A stretch of DNA of 64,000 bases from assembly GCF_040954645.1 (NCBI RefSeq), contig NC_092806.1:80448641-80512640 (forward strand), in the 5' to 3' direction. Under the pieces are notes generated by a model that was not told the DNA's origin, made no database searches, and worked only from the letters and a program-made list of their open reading frames with translations. Below are positions 21,260 to 33,229 of this stretch, piece after piece. Every line of letters begins with the position of its first letter. Position 1 is the stretch's first letter. This DNA comes from Diabrotica undecimpunctata (taxonomy: Eukaryota; Arthropoda; Insecta; Coleoptera; Chrysomelidae). The position numbers and the translations under genes were made by a program.

Positions 21260-21640
21260 TACACATAACCGTAGACTTTACGGAAAAATTATTAAGGAAA
21301 AGTTAGAAACTGAAATAAGAGGAAAAATTGGAGAAGACCAAGCATGGTTCACAGTAAAATCATGCCTAGAGCATACTTACACATTGGAACAACTAATAAA
21401 GAAAAAAATGGCGAAAGGTAGACCAGTCCATTTGGTTTTGGTCGATCTAAAGAAAGCGTGTGACTCAATACCTAGAATCAAATTAGGGGAAGCAATGAAT
21501 GATCTCGGAATCTCTCAAATACTAATAGAAGCAGTTAAAGCACTATACAAAGAAAACAAAGTAGCTATTAAATGTGGAATTAAAGTGTCTAATCCATTTA
21601 AGACTACAAAATGACTTCTACAAGGCTGTGCTTCGTCCCT
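21260..21640 (+). pseudogene. LINE reverse transcriptase fragment (second family)
   Basis: An internal RT piece containing KLETEIRGKIGEDQAWF, VHLVLVDLKKACDSIPR (the usual palm motif A with an altered Phe to Cys) and ALYKENKVAIKCG, then a stop followed by LLQGCASSLTL. It is cut on both sides and different from the neighbouring RTE copy. Confidence 0.65.
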
Positions 21641-21659
21641 CACTCTGTTTAAAAATTTC

Positions 21660-22149
21660 AAGTTCTAAATGCACCTGTTTACGGAGCAATTATTATTATT
21701 TATGTAATACCACTTTTCAACCTTTAAAAAATATCTGGCAAAATATTGAATTTAGATATGGGGAACCTTGAACAAAATACCTTAATAAAGGAAAAATTTA
21801 AAAAATAAGTAAAAAGGGTAGCATTTTATTTGATATAGTGAAAATGGAATCTACTTCAGGTATTTCCAGAAGAATAATAATTTTAAAAATAATTTTAACA
21901 AATAAGGTCCATTAGCAAATTTTGTAAAAATAAGTAATATTCCATTCTCGAGATATTTCTAAAGCACGGGCTAAAAAATTATAATTATACTACGTCAGAT
22001 GAAATATAACTAATTTTATACTTACCGTTATTTTGTTTCATAAGGGATAACCTCAATACATTATTTGCTCTCTGCGACATGGCTAGGATTTGCACCGCAC
22101 TTACACTGACGTAATGCGTTCAGTTTCAGTTGCCTGGTAAAACATTGAA
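21660..22149. other. AT-rich gene-free stretch
   Basis: No gene or element boundary recognised. Confidence 0.5.
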
Positions 22150-22830
<681 letters not shown>

Positions 22831-23159
22831 TGTTAACTTACAAATAAAAATTAGTTTGGTAAGTAAAAATTACTGCTTGCATCTTCAAAATATTTAATAC
22901 AAAAATGTTTTAATCTAATAAATGTTTCTCCGAAAATTTTTATAATTTTGAAAACATTTTTTTAATATAAAAATATTGAATTTATAAATAAGTTCAAATA
23001 GCAACCAATTACAAATAGCCTCAATGTCATAAATGCCAACATAAAATTTTTATTTTTGACAATTATATTCCCAAAAGTAAAATTTCGTTTAAACATTCGT
23101 TTTTGTTTATACCCTGGCCGCTGAAAACATGGAATCCAAGGTCGCATGATCACTTAATG
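22831..23159. other. AT-rich gene-free stretch
   Basis: Nothing recognisable. It leads into the presumed 5' LTR of the next element. Confidence 0.4.
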
Positions 23160-23490
23160 CAGGCATCGACAGGCGCTCGAAACTAGACCTTATGGGAAAC
23201 TGTTTACACCGTCATTATTTGTGTTATGATACTATAACTTAAATGTTTTATGTATCATGATTTGTGTTTCAGTTTCGCCGGCTGGTGAATTTTGTGAAAA
23301 TGTTTAAAATTAATGTACATCAATAACCTCTAAAAAACGGTATAAATATATTATAGCAACATTGTTAGTTCGTTTTTGTTGAGCGGTGTAAACGTGGAAA
23401 AGTGATAACATAGGAAGAGTACTATTTAAGAGTGCGTGCCATTCACATGATCATTCCATCTTTCAGCGGCTCAACTATAGTAACATAACA
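23160..23490 (+). repeat. Presumed 5' LTR end of element A (non-matching)
   Basis: Position directly before the primer site, the TATA-like TATAAATA at 23341-23348 and the ending GTAACATAACA (element B ends CATCATAACA) suggest an LTR 3' end. Apart from the last few bases it does not resemble the LTRs at 29003 or 34028. Its left limit is unknown. Confidence 0.4.
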
Positions 23491-23493
23491 ATT

Positions 23494-23511
23494 TGGCGCC
23501 CAACGTGGGGC
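23494..23511 (+). promoter_or_regulatory. Primer binding site, tRNA-Lys(CUU)
   Basis: TGGCGCCCAACGTGGGGC is the exact complement of the 3' end of tRNA-Lys(CUU) as known from retroviruses that use tRNA-Lys1,2. It starts three bases after the presumed LTR end and is repeated at 35438-35455. Confidence 0.85.
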
Positions 23512-23633
23512 TCTCTATTTAAAAGAATTAGTTTGGAAAGATAAGTGCTCTCATATTATTAAATTAATTATCATTAGAAAGAAAAATTATAGATTTTATT
23601 TTTAATTATATTTGAACAAGTAAAGTCTCAAAA

Positions 23634-25230
23634 TGTCTCAAGGAAAAAAAGAGGTACAAGTAAAAAGAATGGAGAAGATGTGGAAGTAGAAACACAACCT
23701 ATACAAGAGGAGAGTTTAGTTCAAGTTCCACAACATACTGCAGAAATGAATCCAGAAAGAGAGGAAAATGTCAATATGGCAGCTTTGATGTCATTAATGA
23801 TGCAGATGAACAAGACAATGGAAGAGAATTCAAAAGAAATCAAAGAAGACATGAAAAAAATGGAACAGAAAATGGAAGAGAATACGAAAAAAATGGAAGA
23901 GAATTCAAAAGAAGTCCAAGAAGACATGAAAAAAATGGAACAGAAATTGGAAGAGAATTATAGAAAATTAGAAAAGAAAATAGAAGATAATAATAATAAA
24001 ATTGTAAAACAAATAGAAAAACAAATGGATAAAAATCTTGAAGCTGCAGACAAAAAAGTAGCAAATGAAATAAAAAATATACGGCATGACTACAAAAAAA
24101 GGATAGAAAATGAGAGGACAGAAGTAAAGAGGATTATTCAAGATAATAAGATAGTTATAGAACAGAAAATAGAGTTGCAGAAATGTAACTTAGAAGTAAA
24201 AATTAACGAAGACGGGAGAAACACAGAAGAAAAATTAGACGATATACAACAAAATATCCAAATAAATAGTAATCAAATAAGAAATGTGGAACAGAGAATA
24301 GATGATATTTCACAAATGAGAGACATAGGGAGACCTTACTTAAATTTAACAAATGAGACTGGGATTAAATTCTCTGGTAATATAAAAAATTTGCATCCTA
24401 GAGTATACATAAATAGTTTAAAACATAAATTAAGATTAGTGAATAATATTAATGATATTAAAGATTATATTAGAATGACATTAAATGACAATGCAGCAAC
24501 TTGGTTTGCTAGTATTGAAAATGATTTAGATAATTTTCAAACATTTGAAAATAAATTTTTAAATTATTATTGGGGTGAATTAGAGCAAGGCAAATTTAGA
24601 GAAGTTCTATATTATGGAAAGTATAATCACAATTTAAGATCAAATATGGTAGATTATGCATTGAAACTGATAACAGTTGCAAAATATTTAGAACCACCAC
24701 TTAGAGAGGATGAAACAGTCTTAAATGTATCTAGACATTTTGATGCTGATGTTGTGCAAACAGTAACTGTACAAAATATTCAAACAATAGAGAGTTTTAT
24801 TAATTTTATTCAAAGAATACAAAGAGGTAATATGGCAAGTAATAATGATAACAATGATATTAGGATAAATAATAATAACAGAAAAAACAATTATAACTTT
24901 CAATATAATAAGAATAATTATCAACAATATAGACAATCATACAATAATACTAGATATGGTGATAATTTACAAAATTTTAACAATAATAATAATCAAAATA
25001 GACAGAATCCTAATAACAATACTAGTTATAATTTTAATAATAATACTAATAATAATAGACAAAATTTTAACAATAGAAGAAATACAGAACGACCTAATTA
25101 CAACAGACAGGTAAATTGTGTACGAAGGAATAGAAGCTGCGAAGACAGGGAACGAAATAGTACAAGACAAGAAAATATGAATAGAAATCATAGTAGGGAC
25201 ATTAGATACAAGTGGTCAGATACAATCTGA
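23634..25230 (+). pseudogene. Gag of element A (coiled coil, Asn-rich tail)
   Basis: Structural protein. By comparison with element B the natural ATG is at 23634, but a one-base change around the A-run at 23644 shifts frame. From 23680 the frame is open for 516 codons. Residues 35-190 form a long charged coiled coil built of repeated KKMEEN/KEIKEDMKKMEQ units. A Gag core follows (NLHPRVYINSLKHKLRLVN, ATWFASIENDLDNFQTFE). The last about 130 residues are dominated by Asn. There is no CCHC knuckle, and basic RR-NRS stretches at the end may bind RNA instead. Confidence 0.8.
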
Positions 25231-25398
25231 CAATTCTAATAATCAAAATTTTGTTCAGTAAACTTTCTGAATTACAAGTTAGGCCATTGCTATTATGAAA
25301 AACCTTCTGAATTTATTTCTTTAGATGAAGATAAAATTATTGAATCTATTAATTTAATTTATATAAATGCTTTGGCCAAAAATAAAATGATTTAGATT

Positions 25399-25680
25399 AT
25401 GATAGATACTGGTTCAGAAAGTACTTTAGTCTCGGAGAATTTTATTTTTAATACATTAAAACTATCAGATATAATAAAGATTCCAAAAATTAAAATTGTT
25501 GGTGCAAATAATAAGAAGTTGGGTGAAATTGATAAACTAGCCAATTTTAAAATTAATATTTTTAATAAAGAAATCAATATGCAAGGATTTATTGTCAAGG
25601 ATTTATGTGTTGATATATTAATGGGAAATGATGAATTTGGAAAAGAAGAAAGTAAAGATAGATTAAAAAAAAAATGGTAA
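25399..25680 (+). CDS. Protease of element A
   Basis: Retropepsin-like domain of 93 residues containing MIDTGSESTLVSE (active-site DTG near the start), KIVGANNKKLGEID in the middle and VDILMGNDEFGK near the end, the usual order of the fold. The frame also reads upstream of this Met. It ends at TAA 25678 in an A-rich run. A further broken segment lies before RT. Confidence 0.75.
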   Translation: MIDTGSESTLVSENFIFNTLKLSDIIKIPKIKIVGANNKKLGEIDKLANFKINIFNKEINMQGFIVKDLCVDILMGNDEFGKEESKDRLKKKW

Positions 25681-25890
25681 CTTTGGAAGGGCAAATAATT
25701 AAATTTATGCAGACAGATGAGGTGGAAGAATAAATAAGAGTTGATAGGATATTATTAAAAGAAAATAATGATGTTTATGAAAAAGAAATGTATTTTGATG
25801 ATAGGGAAATGTCCCAAAAGAATGTAAAGGATAATTGTAGTGAATATTTAAGGAATGGAAATTTTAAGCAGATGGATGCCTACGAGGTGA

Positions 25891-26913
25891 GTGCGTAAAT
25901 TGGAAGCAAGGAATAATGAGTACATAATGAAGAATAATTTTATTTGTAAAGAAGAAGATATGATAAAAGTTTTAAATTGCCCTGAAGAATATAAATCAAT
26001 AGCCGTTTCCATATTGCAGCAACACAAGGGACTTGTCAATAAAGAAAATAGAATTCCACAAAATTATATCCATAGTATAAAAGTTAAAGAAGAAAAAGAA
26101 TTTAAAACAAAATCATACCCAATACCATATAAATATAGAGAAGAAGTAAACATAACGATTAATAATATGTTAAAAGATGGAATCATTGAGAAGGCAGACA
26201 CACGTTTTATAAACCCTATAGTAGTAGTACGTAAAAGATCAGGTGAAATCAGGTTATGTTTGAATGCAAGGAATATTAACAAGATTACTGAAAAGCAATT
26301 TGAAGCACCAATGAGTATAGATGGAATACTAGGAAGAATTACAGGAATGTCATTTTTCACTAAAATCGATTTACAGCATAGCTTTTTGGTTAATACCTCT
26401 AGAAAGAAAAAGTAGACAGTATACAGGATTTCAGATAGATGGAGTAGTATATCAATTCAAAGTAGTACCATTTGGACTTCAATCATCTTGCAGTGCTCTA
26501 TGTAGATGTCTTTATGATATTTTGGATCATATGAACATTTTGTAATTCACTACATTAATGATATATTAATTTTTTCTAAAACGGCTGAAGATCATGAGAA
26601 ACATCTAAAAATTATAATCAACAGATTAGACAAAGTTGGACTAAAAATAAATCAAGAAAAATGTACATTTTTTCAAAAAGAAGTAATATATCTAGGTTAT
26701 AAACTTAACACTAAGGGAATCGAAATGGATCCAGAACGGACACAGGTCATTCAGGAATATAAAACACCACAAAATTTAAGAACTTTAAGAGGATTTATTG
26801 GAATAATTAATTATTATAAAAGGATGATACCAGATCTAAGTATAAAAGAAATTCCATTACTTGAACTACTGAGAAAAGGTGTAAAATGGAGATGGATCAG
26901 AGAAGAGAACTAG
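25891..26913 (+). pseudogene. Reverse transcriptase of element A, inactive
   Basis: The RT domain begins before and around YPIPYKYREEVNITINNMLK. Motifs: IVVVRKRSGEIRLCLNARNI, FFTKIDLQHSF, then a frame change in a T-run at about 26383. It returns in VPFGLQSSCSAL, and the catalytic box reads HYINDILIFSK (26551-26562), with Asn where the first active-site Asp belongs. The thumb reads LRTLRGFIGIINYYKRM at 26725-26913. Frame changes and the altered box rule out activity. Confidence 0.8.
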
Positions 26914-27392
26914 CATTCCAAGAAATTAAAATCATTTTTCTGTCAAATTTAAAAATATACTATCCTGACTACACACAGCCATTCATATTAAGAACAGATG
27001 CATCCATAGAGAGATTATCAGGGGTATTATTACAAATACATGATGGGGTCGAATACCCAATACAATTCATTTCAAGAATTACAAAGCCACATGAAAAGGG
27101 TTACTCAGTTTCAGAATTAGAACTAGCAAGTATAATACACTGTGTCACAAAATTAAGATTTTATTTGTTGGGTAATGAATTTACTATAGAAACAGATCAC
27201 CAAGCTTTAACATCTATATTAAATAACAAATATGGAAACAGTAGAATACATCGGTGGAGTCTAATACTTAGTGAATATAGCTTTGAAATCAAATACATTT
27301 CTGGAAAATCCAACATAGTGGCAGATGCTTTATCAAGGTTAGAAAATACATCACAAAAAGGGCAGCGAACAATAAAAATTGGATTAAATTAG
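26886..27392 (+). CDS. RNase H of element A
   Basis: An open frame of 168 codons overlapping the RT end in another frame. FILRTDASIERLSGVLLQI carries the first catalytic Asp region. Then follow YSVSELELASIIHCV (Glu), FTIETDHQALTSI (Asp) and SNIVADALSRLE (C-terminal Asp). This is the usual Ty3/Gypsy RNase H with intact acidic residues. Confidence 0.78.
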   Translation: MEMDQRRELAFQEIKIIFLSNLKIYYPDYTQPFILRTDASIERLSGVLLQIHDGVEYPIQFISRITKPHEKGYSVSELELASIIHCVTKLRFYLLGNEFTIETDHQALTSILNNKYGNSRIHRWSLILSEYSFEIKYISGKSNIVADALSRLENTSQKGQRTIKIGLN

Positions 27393-27449
27393 TTAGTAGA
27401 AAGCACTGGATTATATTCTAAAGAAGAAATTATAAGAGATCAGATCAAT

Positions 27450-28553
27450 TTGAGTGAAAAACAAAAAGTCCTTAAAAAAGATGGAGTTTATTATAAAATA
27501 ATAAATGTCATAGAAGTATATGTAATAAGTAGAACTTTGGCAAGGAAAATATTGAAAAATTTACATAACAATTACATGCATATTGGTTCAAGAAAGCTAT
27601 GGATGCTATTTAGGGACAATTATTTTGCAAAGAATGACATAAGTATAGCAAAAGAAATTACTACCCAATGCCCAATATGTCAAATAAACAAAGAAAAGAA
27701 TTTCAAAAACCAGAACACATATAGATCTAATGTTATATATGAAAAACTAAATACAGTGTCCATGGATTTTATCTCAAATTTAGTTCCAAGTCCAACAGGA
27801 AAAAAGCATATACTAGCGATAGTTGATTTATATACAAAATTTATTAAATTATATCCCTGCTCAAGAACAAATGTTAAAACATTGAAATTATACATTAATC
27901 AATTTTTCGAAGAAATAGGACCATTTAGAAATTGCATAATAGATAATGCTACATATTTTAACAACCAAAAATTTCGGGCATTTTGTGAGAAAAGGGGAAT
28001 CAACATTCATTTTACAAGTATCAGACATCCTCAGGCAAATCCTGCAGAAAGATATATTAAAGAAGTTATAAAATATTTAAGGATAGTATGCCAGAATCAA
28101 CATTAAACATGGCAGCAACATATACCACAAGTAGAATATTTTTTAAATAATACACATAATTTAAATACAGAGGAAGTACCAGAATATTTAATGTTTGGCC
28201 ATATAGGAAACAGAAAATGGATTAGTGAATATAATCAGGATATGTTAGAACAAGTAATGCAAAAAGTGAATAACCGAATTAGGAGGAAAGCTGAAAAATA
28301 TATCAGAAGACAAAATCGAAAAATAAAAAAACCAATCACATTTCAAAAAGAAGACAAAGTGTTAATTCGTTCACTTAGAAAGAGTAATGTTACTGAAAAC
28401 CGTTGTAAGAAATTACAACCAATGTTTGAAGGTCCATACAGAATTGAAAATCAGAATGGACTAAATAGTTATGTGTTGATAGATGCAGAGAATAGACTAA
28501 GAGGCATGTTTCATATCAATGACATTTTTAAATATTATGAAGAGAATGAATAA
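27450..28553 (+). pseudogene. Integrase of element A with one nonsense codon
   Basis: The zinc-binding domain (NNYMHIGSRKLWMLF ... CPICQINKE) is followed by the catalytic core, VSMDFISNLVPSPTG (Asp), IIDNATYFNN (Asp) and ANPAERYIKEVIKYL (Glu). A TAA at 28104-28106 interrupts the frame. The same frame resumes and holds the C-terminal domain (DKVLIRSLRKSNVTE, MFEGPYRIENQNG) to the stop at 28553. The DDE triad is complete apart from the stop. Confidence 0.82.
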
Positions 28554-28985
28554 TGTTTTCTATACTTTTAAGACTAATAATAACAACACTAACAGCTTAC
28601 TGATAGATCCATTTCATAGATAGATGGTAGATTTCTTTGTTATGAATCAATTTGACATCATACTTGATGATTTTGTACATATGGAAATTATTTGTGCCCT
28701 AAAAATCATAATTTGGGGTTAGATACTAAATAGATTCTATAAATGTTTTGCTTAAAATAATATAAAAAGTGAAAAACTTACCAATTTATATTGATGAAAG
28801 TTATTTTGAATGGAAATAATTCCTAGATTTTGTCTATAAATAAACATACAAACTTCCATTTGACATGACAGTTTGACGTAGACATGGAAACATAGGCGTA
28901 CTTAATAGAACAATTTTTAAATAAAAAGTAAGTAAATTATTTATTTTAAAATTAATTTTTGGGGTATTGAAATGATATTGGACGT
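28554..28985. other. Untranslated region between integrase and polypurine tract
   Basis: No frame of note. AT-rich, and no envelope-like gene. Confidence 0.5.
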
Positions 28986-29002
28986 AGGAGGAGGAAAAAT
29001 AG
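28986..29002 (+). promoter_or_regulatory. Polypurine tract of element A
   Basis: AGGAGGAGGAAAAATAG lies directly before the TGTTTAAA start of the 3' LTR, as expected for the plus-strand primer. Confidence 0.7.
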
Positions 29003-30253
29003 TGTTTAAAAAATTAATTTATAAGTTATATATTAGATAATATTAGATATTAAAAGTATTTGGTTATTTTAATAAGTTATATACTAGGGAATATTATAAA
29101 AATTATTTATATGAGGGTATTCTTAAGAAATTAGCATATAATAAGTGTAATAAAGTTTTATTTTAATAATTATAATATTGTAAATATATTTAAGTGAGCC
29201 ATGTGCATAGGCAACCAACTATACATTAAAGTGACATTTGAAATAATAATTACGAATATAAAGTGGGGTTATAATAATATGTTGTTTAAAATGTGTAGTT
29301 TATTAAATTAGAGTGTTTTAGTTACTGATTTAAGTGTATATTCTGATCTGAAAAGCCTAAATGTCGATAAAATTCTCGATAGAAAAGTAAGGAATTCTCT
29401 AGATCACCGGAGATGGCTTTGTTGGCGAAATTCCAGAAAATTCAGACATGTAGGAGATGGAACAAATCGAACATGATTTCTTGCTAGATGATTCTGGAAC
29501 ATGGAAAAAGATATAAATACCCGGTGATTTGGATTCAAGTTAACAGTTATCAGTTACAGTTCAGTCAGATGGCCAGTCAGTTAGTAAGAAAGTTACTTAG
29601 AAGATAGACACATTTAGTTAGTGAAGTCAATTGTTCAGTAAGTTCAAGATAGTCAGAAGGTCCAGATGTTCAATATAATAAGTTTCATGAAGATTAATAA
29701 ACAGTATAAAGATAATATTATTGGAGATTAAAAATTATGTTATGTAAAAATGGTAATTGGATAATGGAAGAAAGTATCAATTGAAAATTAAAATTATATA
29801 ATATTTGGTAATTGGAGATTGGTGTATTAAAAAGAAGAATAAATATAAATACAGTTAAGCAGAAATATATTTTAAATTGGTGGAAGCTGATAATTGGAAA
29901 AAGTAATTTCACAAAAACAAGGATAACCGAGGCTGAGAACGAAGACATTGAGTGGTGATTAAAATCTTTATTTTGGAGAACATTTTCATTTAGGCATTCA
30001 GTGAAAGAAAGGTACAAAATTTTGTTAATATAATTTAGTTAGTGTCATAATTATTTCAATTTTAAAGATAGTTTGTTTAAATTTTACATTGTCTATATAA
30101 TTTAATTAGTTTCATAAGTATTTCAATTTAAAGATAGTTTATTTTAAATTTTGCATTGGTTATGTTAGATATATATGTGTGTTTCATAATAGATATAATA
30201 AAGATAATTTAAAAAAGTGATTACAAACTAATTCTTTGAGAACCGCGATAAAA

Positions 30254-30258
<5 letters not shown>
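29003..30258 (+). repeat. 3' LTR of element A
   Basis: Homologous over most of its length to 34028-35434 with many substitutions and small indels. Shared landmarks are GTGAGCCATGTG, TCTGATCTGAAAAGCCTAAA, GATATAAATACCC, AAGGATAACCGA and TTTGAGAACCGCGATAAAAA. The match stops at a TA array, so the last about 55 bases, present in element B, are missing here. Confidence 0.82.
29512..29519 (+). promoter_or_regulatory. TATA box of the LTR promoter
   Basis: TATAAATA in AAAAAGATATAAATACCC, conserved in the element B LTR at 34529-34536. A TCAGT-rich segment follows, where transcription may start. An AATAAA lies near 29695. Confidence 0.55.

Positions 30259-30341
<83 letters not shown>
30259..30341. 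repeat. (TA)n microsatellite
   Basis: About 83 bp of pure TA that cuts off the LTR on its left. The 30342-30599 interval to its right is AT-rich without a gene. Confidence 0.95.
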
Positions 30342-30343
<2 letters not shown>

Positions 30344-30599
30344 TATATAAACACGGTAGGTACATAATATCGATCGGTTTGGGTTGAGTTCAAAGAACGA
30401 AATAAAACTCCACTGACCTGTTAGCTGGCTGGATTCTTGAACTGAATATGTATATTTTCGTTTAGGTGCATATTAAATTTAGTAGGTACTTTTTTATAGA
30501 GAATTGTGGTAAAGTTTATTACATTTTTCTATTAAAATAATAAATAACTATATAAACGTATAATTTTTTATTTATAATTATAAAATTAAATATAGTTAC

Positions 30600-31528
30600 T
30601 AAAGTTAAAAATTCGTATGGAAGAATAAAAAAAAATAATAAAAACTTACACTTTTTACATTAGAATAAATAACTGAAAATAATTTGCAGCAACTAGTTTT
30701 TTGTAAAACAGTTTTTGAAAAGTTTTGAGGTAACTGGTTAACTACCGGTTTTTTAATAGTTAGATACTTGGGATTTGGTCCTTAAAGACTCTCAATGGCC
30801 AAAAGTTGAAAATCTCAAAGAGACATCTTCTTTTGATATCTACTGTTATATAGGAAATATGCATTCAACAAGATGAGCTGAAAAATATACACTTTTAACT
30901 TTTTGTACCACCTTAGACTCTTATGTTCGCATCAATAGTAGCTCAGCATTTGTTCACCTAAGTATATACCACATTTATATTTATATTGAGCAATTAACGT
31001 AGGTTTCTCAGATACCAATCCTCTTCTTGGCCTAGTTCTAACCACCTGATAACCAAATTCTGAATATATCATGTATATGTCTCGTTTATCTCTGCACTTG
31101 GTCACACATATTCCTTCAGGACTGTAAATACTGACCACTTCACGTTTTTTTAGTTTCTTTGGCAAGTGAGAATTGTCTATTCGGTTATTTCTTACTATAG
31201 GCTATGAGCAATTGTCTAGTCAAGTCAACACTATTATAGAAGTTACCCATACTTTTCCAGTAGTCATTCAGACGGTTCATCTTAATTGTCCCCATATGGA
31301 ACATAAGCCCGAGAAAAGTCTTAAATTCTGTTTGTGTTGTCTCTTTCCAAAACGCAATCCTCGATTTTTCTTTTCTGAACGACTTTGTGCAAATATTTCG
31401 TCAGAGTCAATCAGAGTCACTTCCACCATTCATTTAATCTACATCGTCTTCGCCAGATGCTTCTAACAATGATTGTAATTCAGCAGTGGTCAATCTACGT
31501 TTATGTTTACATCTAGCTTTTTTAGGCA
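30600..31528 (-). pseudogene. piggyBac-type transposase, decayed
   Basis: Reverse-strand remnants in the order of a piggyBac transposase. An acidic N-terminus starts MPKKARCKHKRRLTTAELQS (ATG at 31528). A middle piece reads VTKCRDKRDIYMIYSEFG and KPTLIAQYKYKCGIYLGEQ (31165-30932). The latter matches the conserved DYNK-MGGVD-DQ motif with the Asp residues lost. After a stop follow SLRWYKKLKVYIFQLILLNA and a DFQLLAIESL tail. Most of the catalytic core is absent. TTAA ends were not identified. Confidence 0.65.
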
Positions 31529-31862
31529 TATTATTTACATCCATTTTTTTATAAATACTATAACTCACTTTTACGGAGGTAATTAACAATAAAAACGTTC
31601 TACTAGAAACTATCAACTTACGACTTCCAATACTATAAGGCCACTTGAGGCACAATACGTTTTTACTCAATAATAGTTCCTGTATAAGTAAAATTGTTTT
31701 TTAATGTGCTTCATTGAAGCACACTAGACATATTGCAGTTGTGCTATCACATTCTTCAGAATGTATGTTTTAACTTTTTTAACTTTTCTATCGGCCTTTC
31801 TACTAGTCATGCTTCTTAAAATTTTGTAACATCTTGTACACTTTCTTCTCTTTGTATTATCT

Positions 31863-31974
31863 ACATCGCTTTGCCTGAGATGGTATTTTTGGGTGTAACT
31901 GGTCGTGAGATGATGTTTACATCGCTTTGCCTGAGATGGTATTTTTGGGTGTAACTGGTCGTGAGAAGATGTAT
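31863..31974. repeat. 56-bp direct tandem duplication
   Basis: ACATCGCTTTGCCTGAGATG starts at 31863 and again at 31919. Both copies run through GGTGTAACTGGTCGTGAGA with one base difference near the end. Confidence 0.85.
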
Positions 31975-32120
31975 CATCATTTATTTAACTTTGTATCGAG
32001 ACCTGAAGATGCTTTGCATATTGTAGAAAGCGAAACCGGTCGTCTGGATAGTTAAATTAAATTGATTGTGAGTAAGTCTAATTTATTATTTCTTTTACCG
32101 TTTGAAATGGACTCACACAA
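31975..32120 (+). repeat. Possible Penelope-like terminal repeat
   Basis: CTGAAGATGCTTTGCATATT, then GTAGAAAGCGAAACCGGTCG, resembles the GATGCTTT...GCGAAAC arrangement of the Penelope-like 3' region at 14300 in opposite orientation. Short and non-coding, so the assignment is tentative. Confidence 0.35.
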
Positions 32121-32199
32121 GCAACACATTCATTCAACACATTTAAAAACAAAAGTTTTTAGTGTCCTATTGCTTGATTATTATTATCTGGTATTCTGA

Positions 32200-32480
32200 A
32201 AATGTTGACATTTTTTCCTGGTCTGATCTTCCTCAACTAACTTTCGTCATCTTTCTTAATTGGTAGGCTGTGTTGTTTAGGTCTCTTTAAGTGTTTTTGT
32301 TGCTATCCATACTGAATGATCTTCTTTAGACAATGTACTAATGTAGTGTTCAAATGTGGCATTGCGTGCTTCATGTAGCGCTGATCTTAATTGTCTGATT
32401 AGTCGATTATATTTGTGTTCGTCATTAAGATTTCGGCTTCTTGGCCATCTACCTCTTGCTCTTCATTTTTCGACTATTAG
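32200..32480 (-). pseudogene. Jockey-type LINE linker fragment
   Basis: The reverse strand reads RARGRWPRSRNLNDEHKYNR, then LIRQLRSALHEARNATFEHY and LSKEDHSVWIATKTLKET. This is the segment between endonuclease and RT in Jockey-type ORF2 proteins. Only this piece remains. Confidence 0.6.
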
Positions 32481-32579
32481 TTGTATAATATAATACGGAG
32501 TGTTATTTGTGTTGATTTGTCTTGATTTGGAATTGTTGATCGTGTAGCTCCATATGAAATAGTAGAAGAAGAAAACGGC

Positions 32580-32850
32580 AGCATATTCATTCATAAAAAA
32601 AGGAAACGAGATACGAGAAATAGTCCGAAATTACCAAAACAGGTGAACAGGGCACCATAAAGAGGAAGTAGAATTAGCTATGAAACAGCTTGAATGGGGA
32701 AAAGAAGTAAGCTTAGACCAAATACCAGCAGGAATTATTCAACTGAGGAAAAAAATTAAATGGATAACAATATTCGCTCCATTTACAGAAAAGGCGATGA
32801 CCCGCAAAAATTTTAAGAACTTCGTTAATAGCCTCCAGTCAACAATTTCC
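32580..32850 (+). pseudogene. LINE pre-RT fragment
   Basis: EEVELAMKQLEWGKEVSLDQ followed by IPAGIIQL resembles the EEI..A...M..GKAPGLDGIP entry to a LINE RT, with the usual Pro-Gly lost. Then a degenerate continuation. Low information, and frame breaks are present. Confidence 0.42.
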
Positions 32851-33229
32851 TAATCATGTTTAAAAAACGTACCGAATGCACTGTATATACTAACCCAAGT
32901 CGTCAACATACTTGTTGTTGCAGTTATGTATTACGATCAACCTAAAGGTTATGCACGACTCCCTTTGTATAGGTACACAGGCATGCACCAGTGCGGGAAA
33001 AAAAAATTTGTCATACCGTTACAATATATCACATTTTAACGTTGAATATTTTATGGTCCCCTTTGGGTTATAAAACGAATGATCGACTTTTTCCCCCACA
33101 GATCCCGCCTATGTAACTTTACAAAGCGAGTCGTTTGCTGGGTATTAAAGAACCGTCTATGGCCATCATATAATTTTACGCTAATATTTCACGTTCTACG
33201 ACGACTTCCACGTTTGATAAACTGTCTTG
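32851..33229. other. Gene-free stretch
   Basis: No gene or repeat family recognised. Confidence 0.45.

Larger units (their letters stand above)
23160..30258 (+). mobile_element. Ty3/Gypsy-type element A with coiled-coil Gag
   Basis: An LTR retrotransposon of about 7 kb with primer binding site, gag, protease, RT, RNase H, integrase, polypurine tract and 3' LTR, in Ty3/Gypsy order. The 3' LTR (29003 onward) matches the 5' LTR of element B (34028-35434). The sequence upstream of this element's primer site (about 23160-23490) does not match. Stops and frame changes in gag, RT and integrase, plus an altered RT active site, make it inactive. The left boundary is approximate. Confidence 0.82.

Noticed and set aside
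31840..31980. CRISPR-like direct repeats
   Set aside because: Only two tandem units without spacers, in a eukaryotic transposon-rich context.
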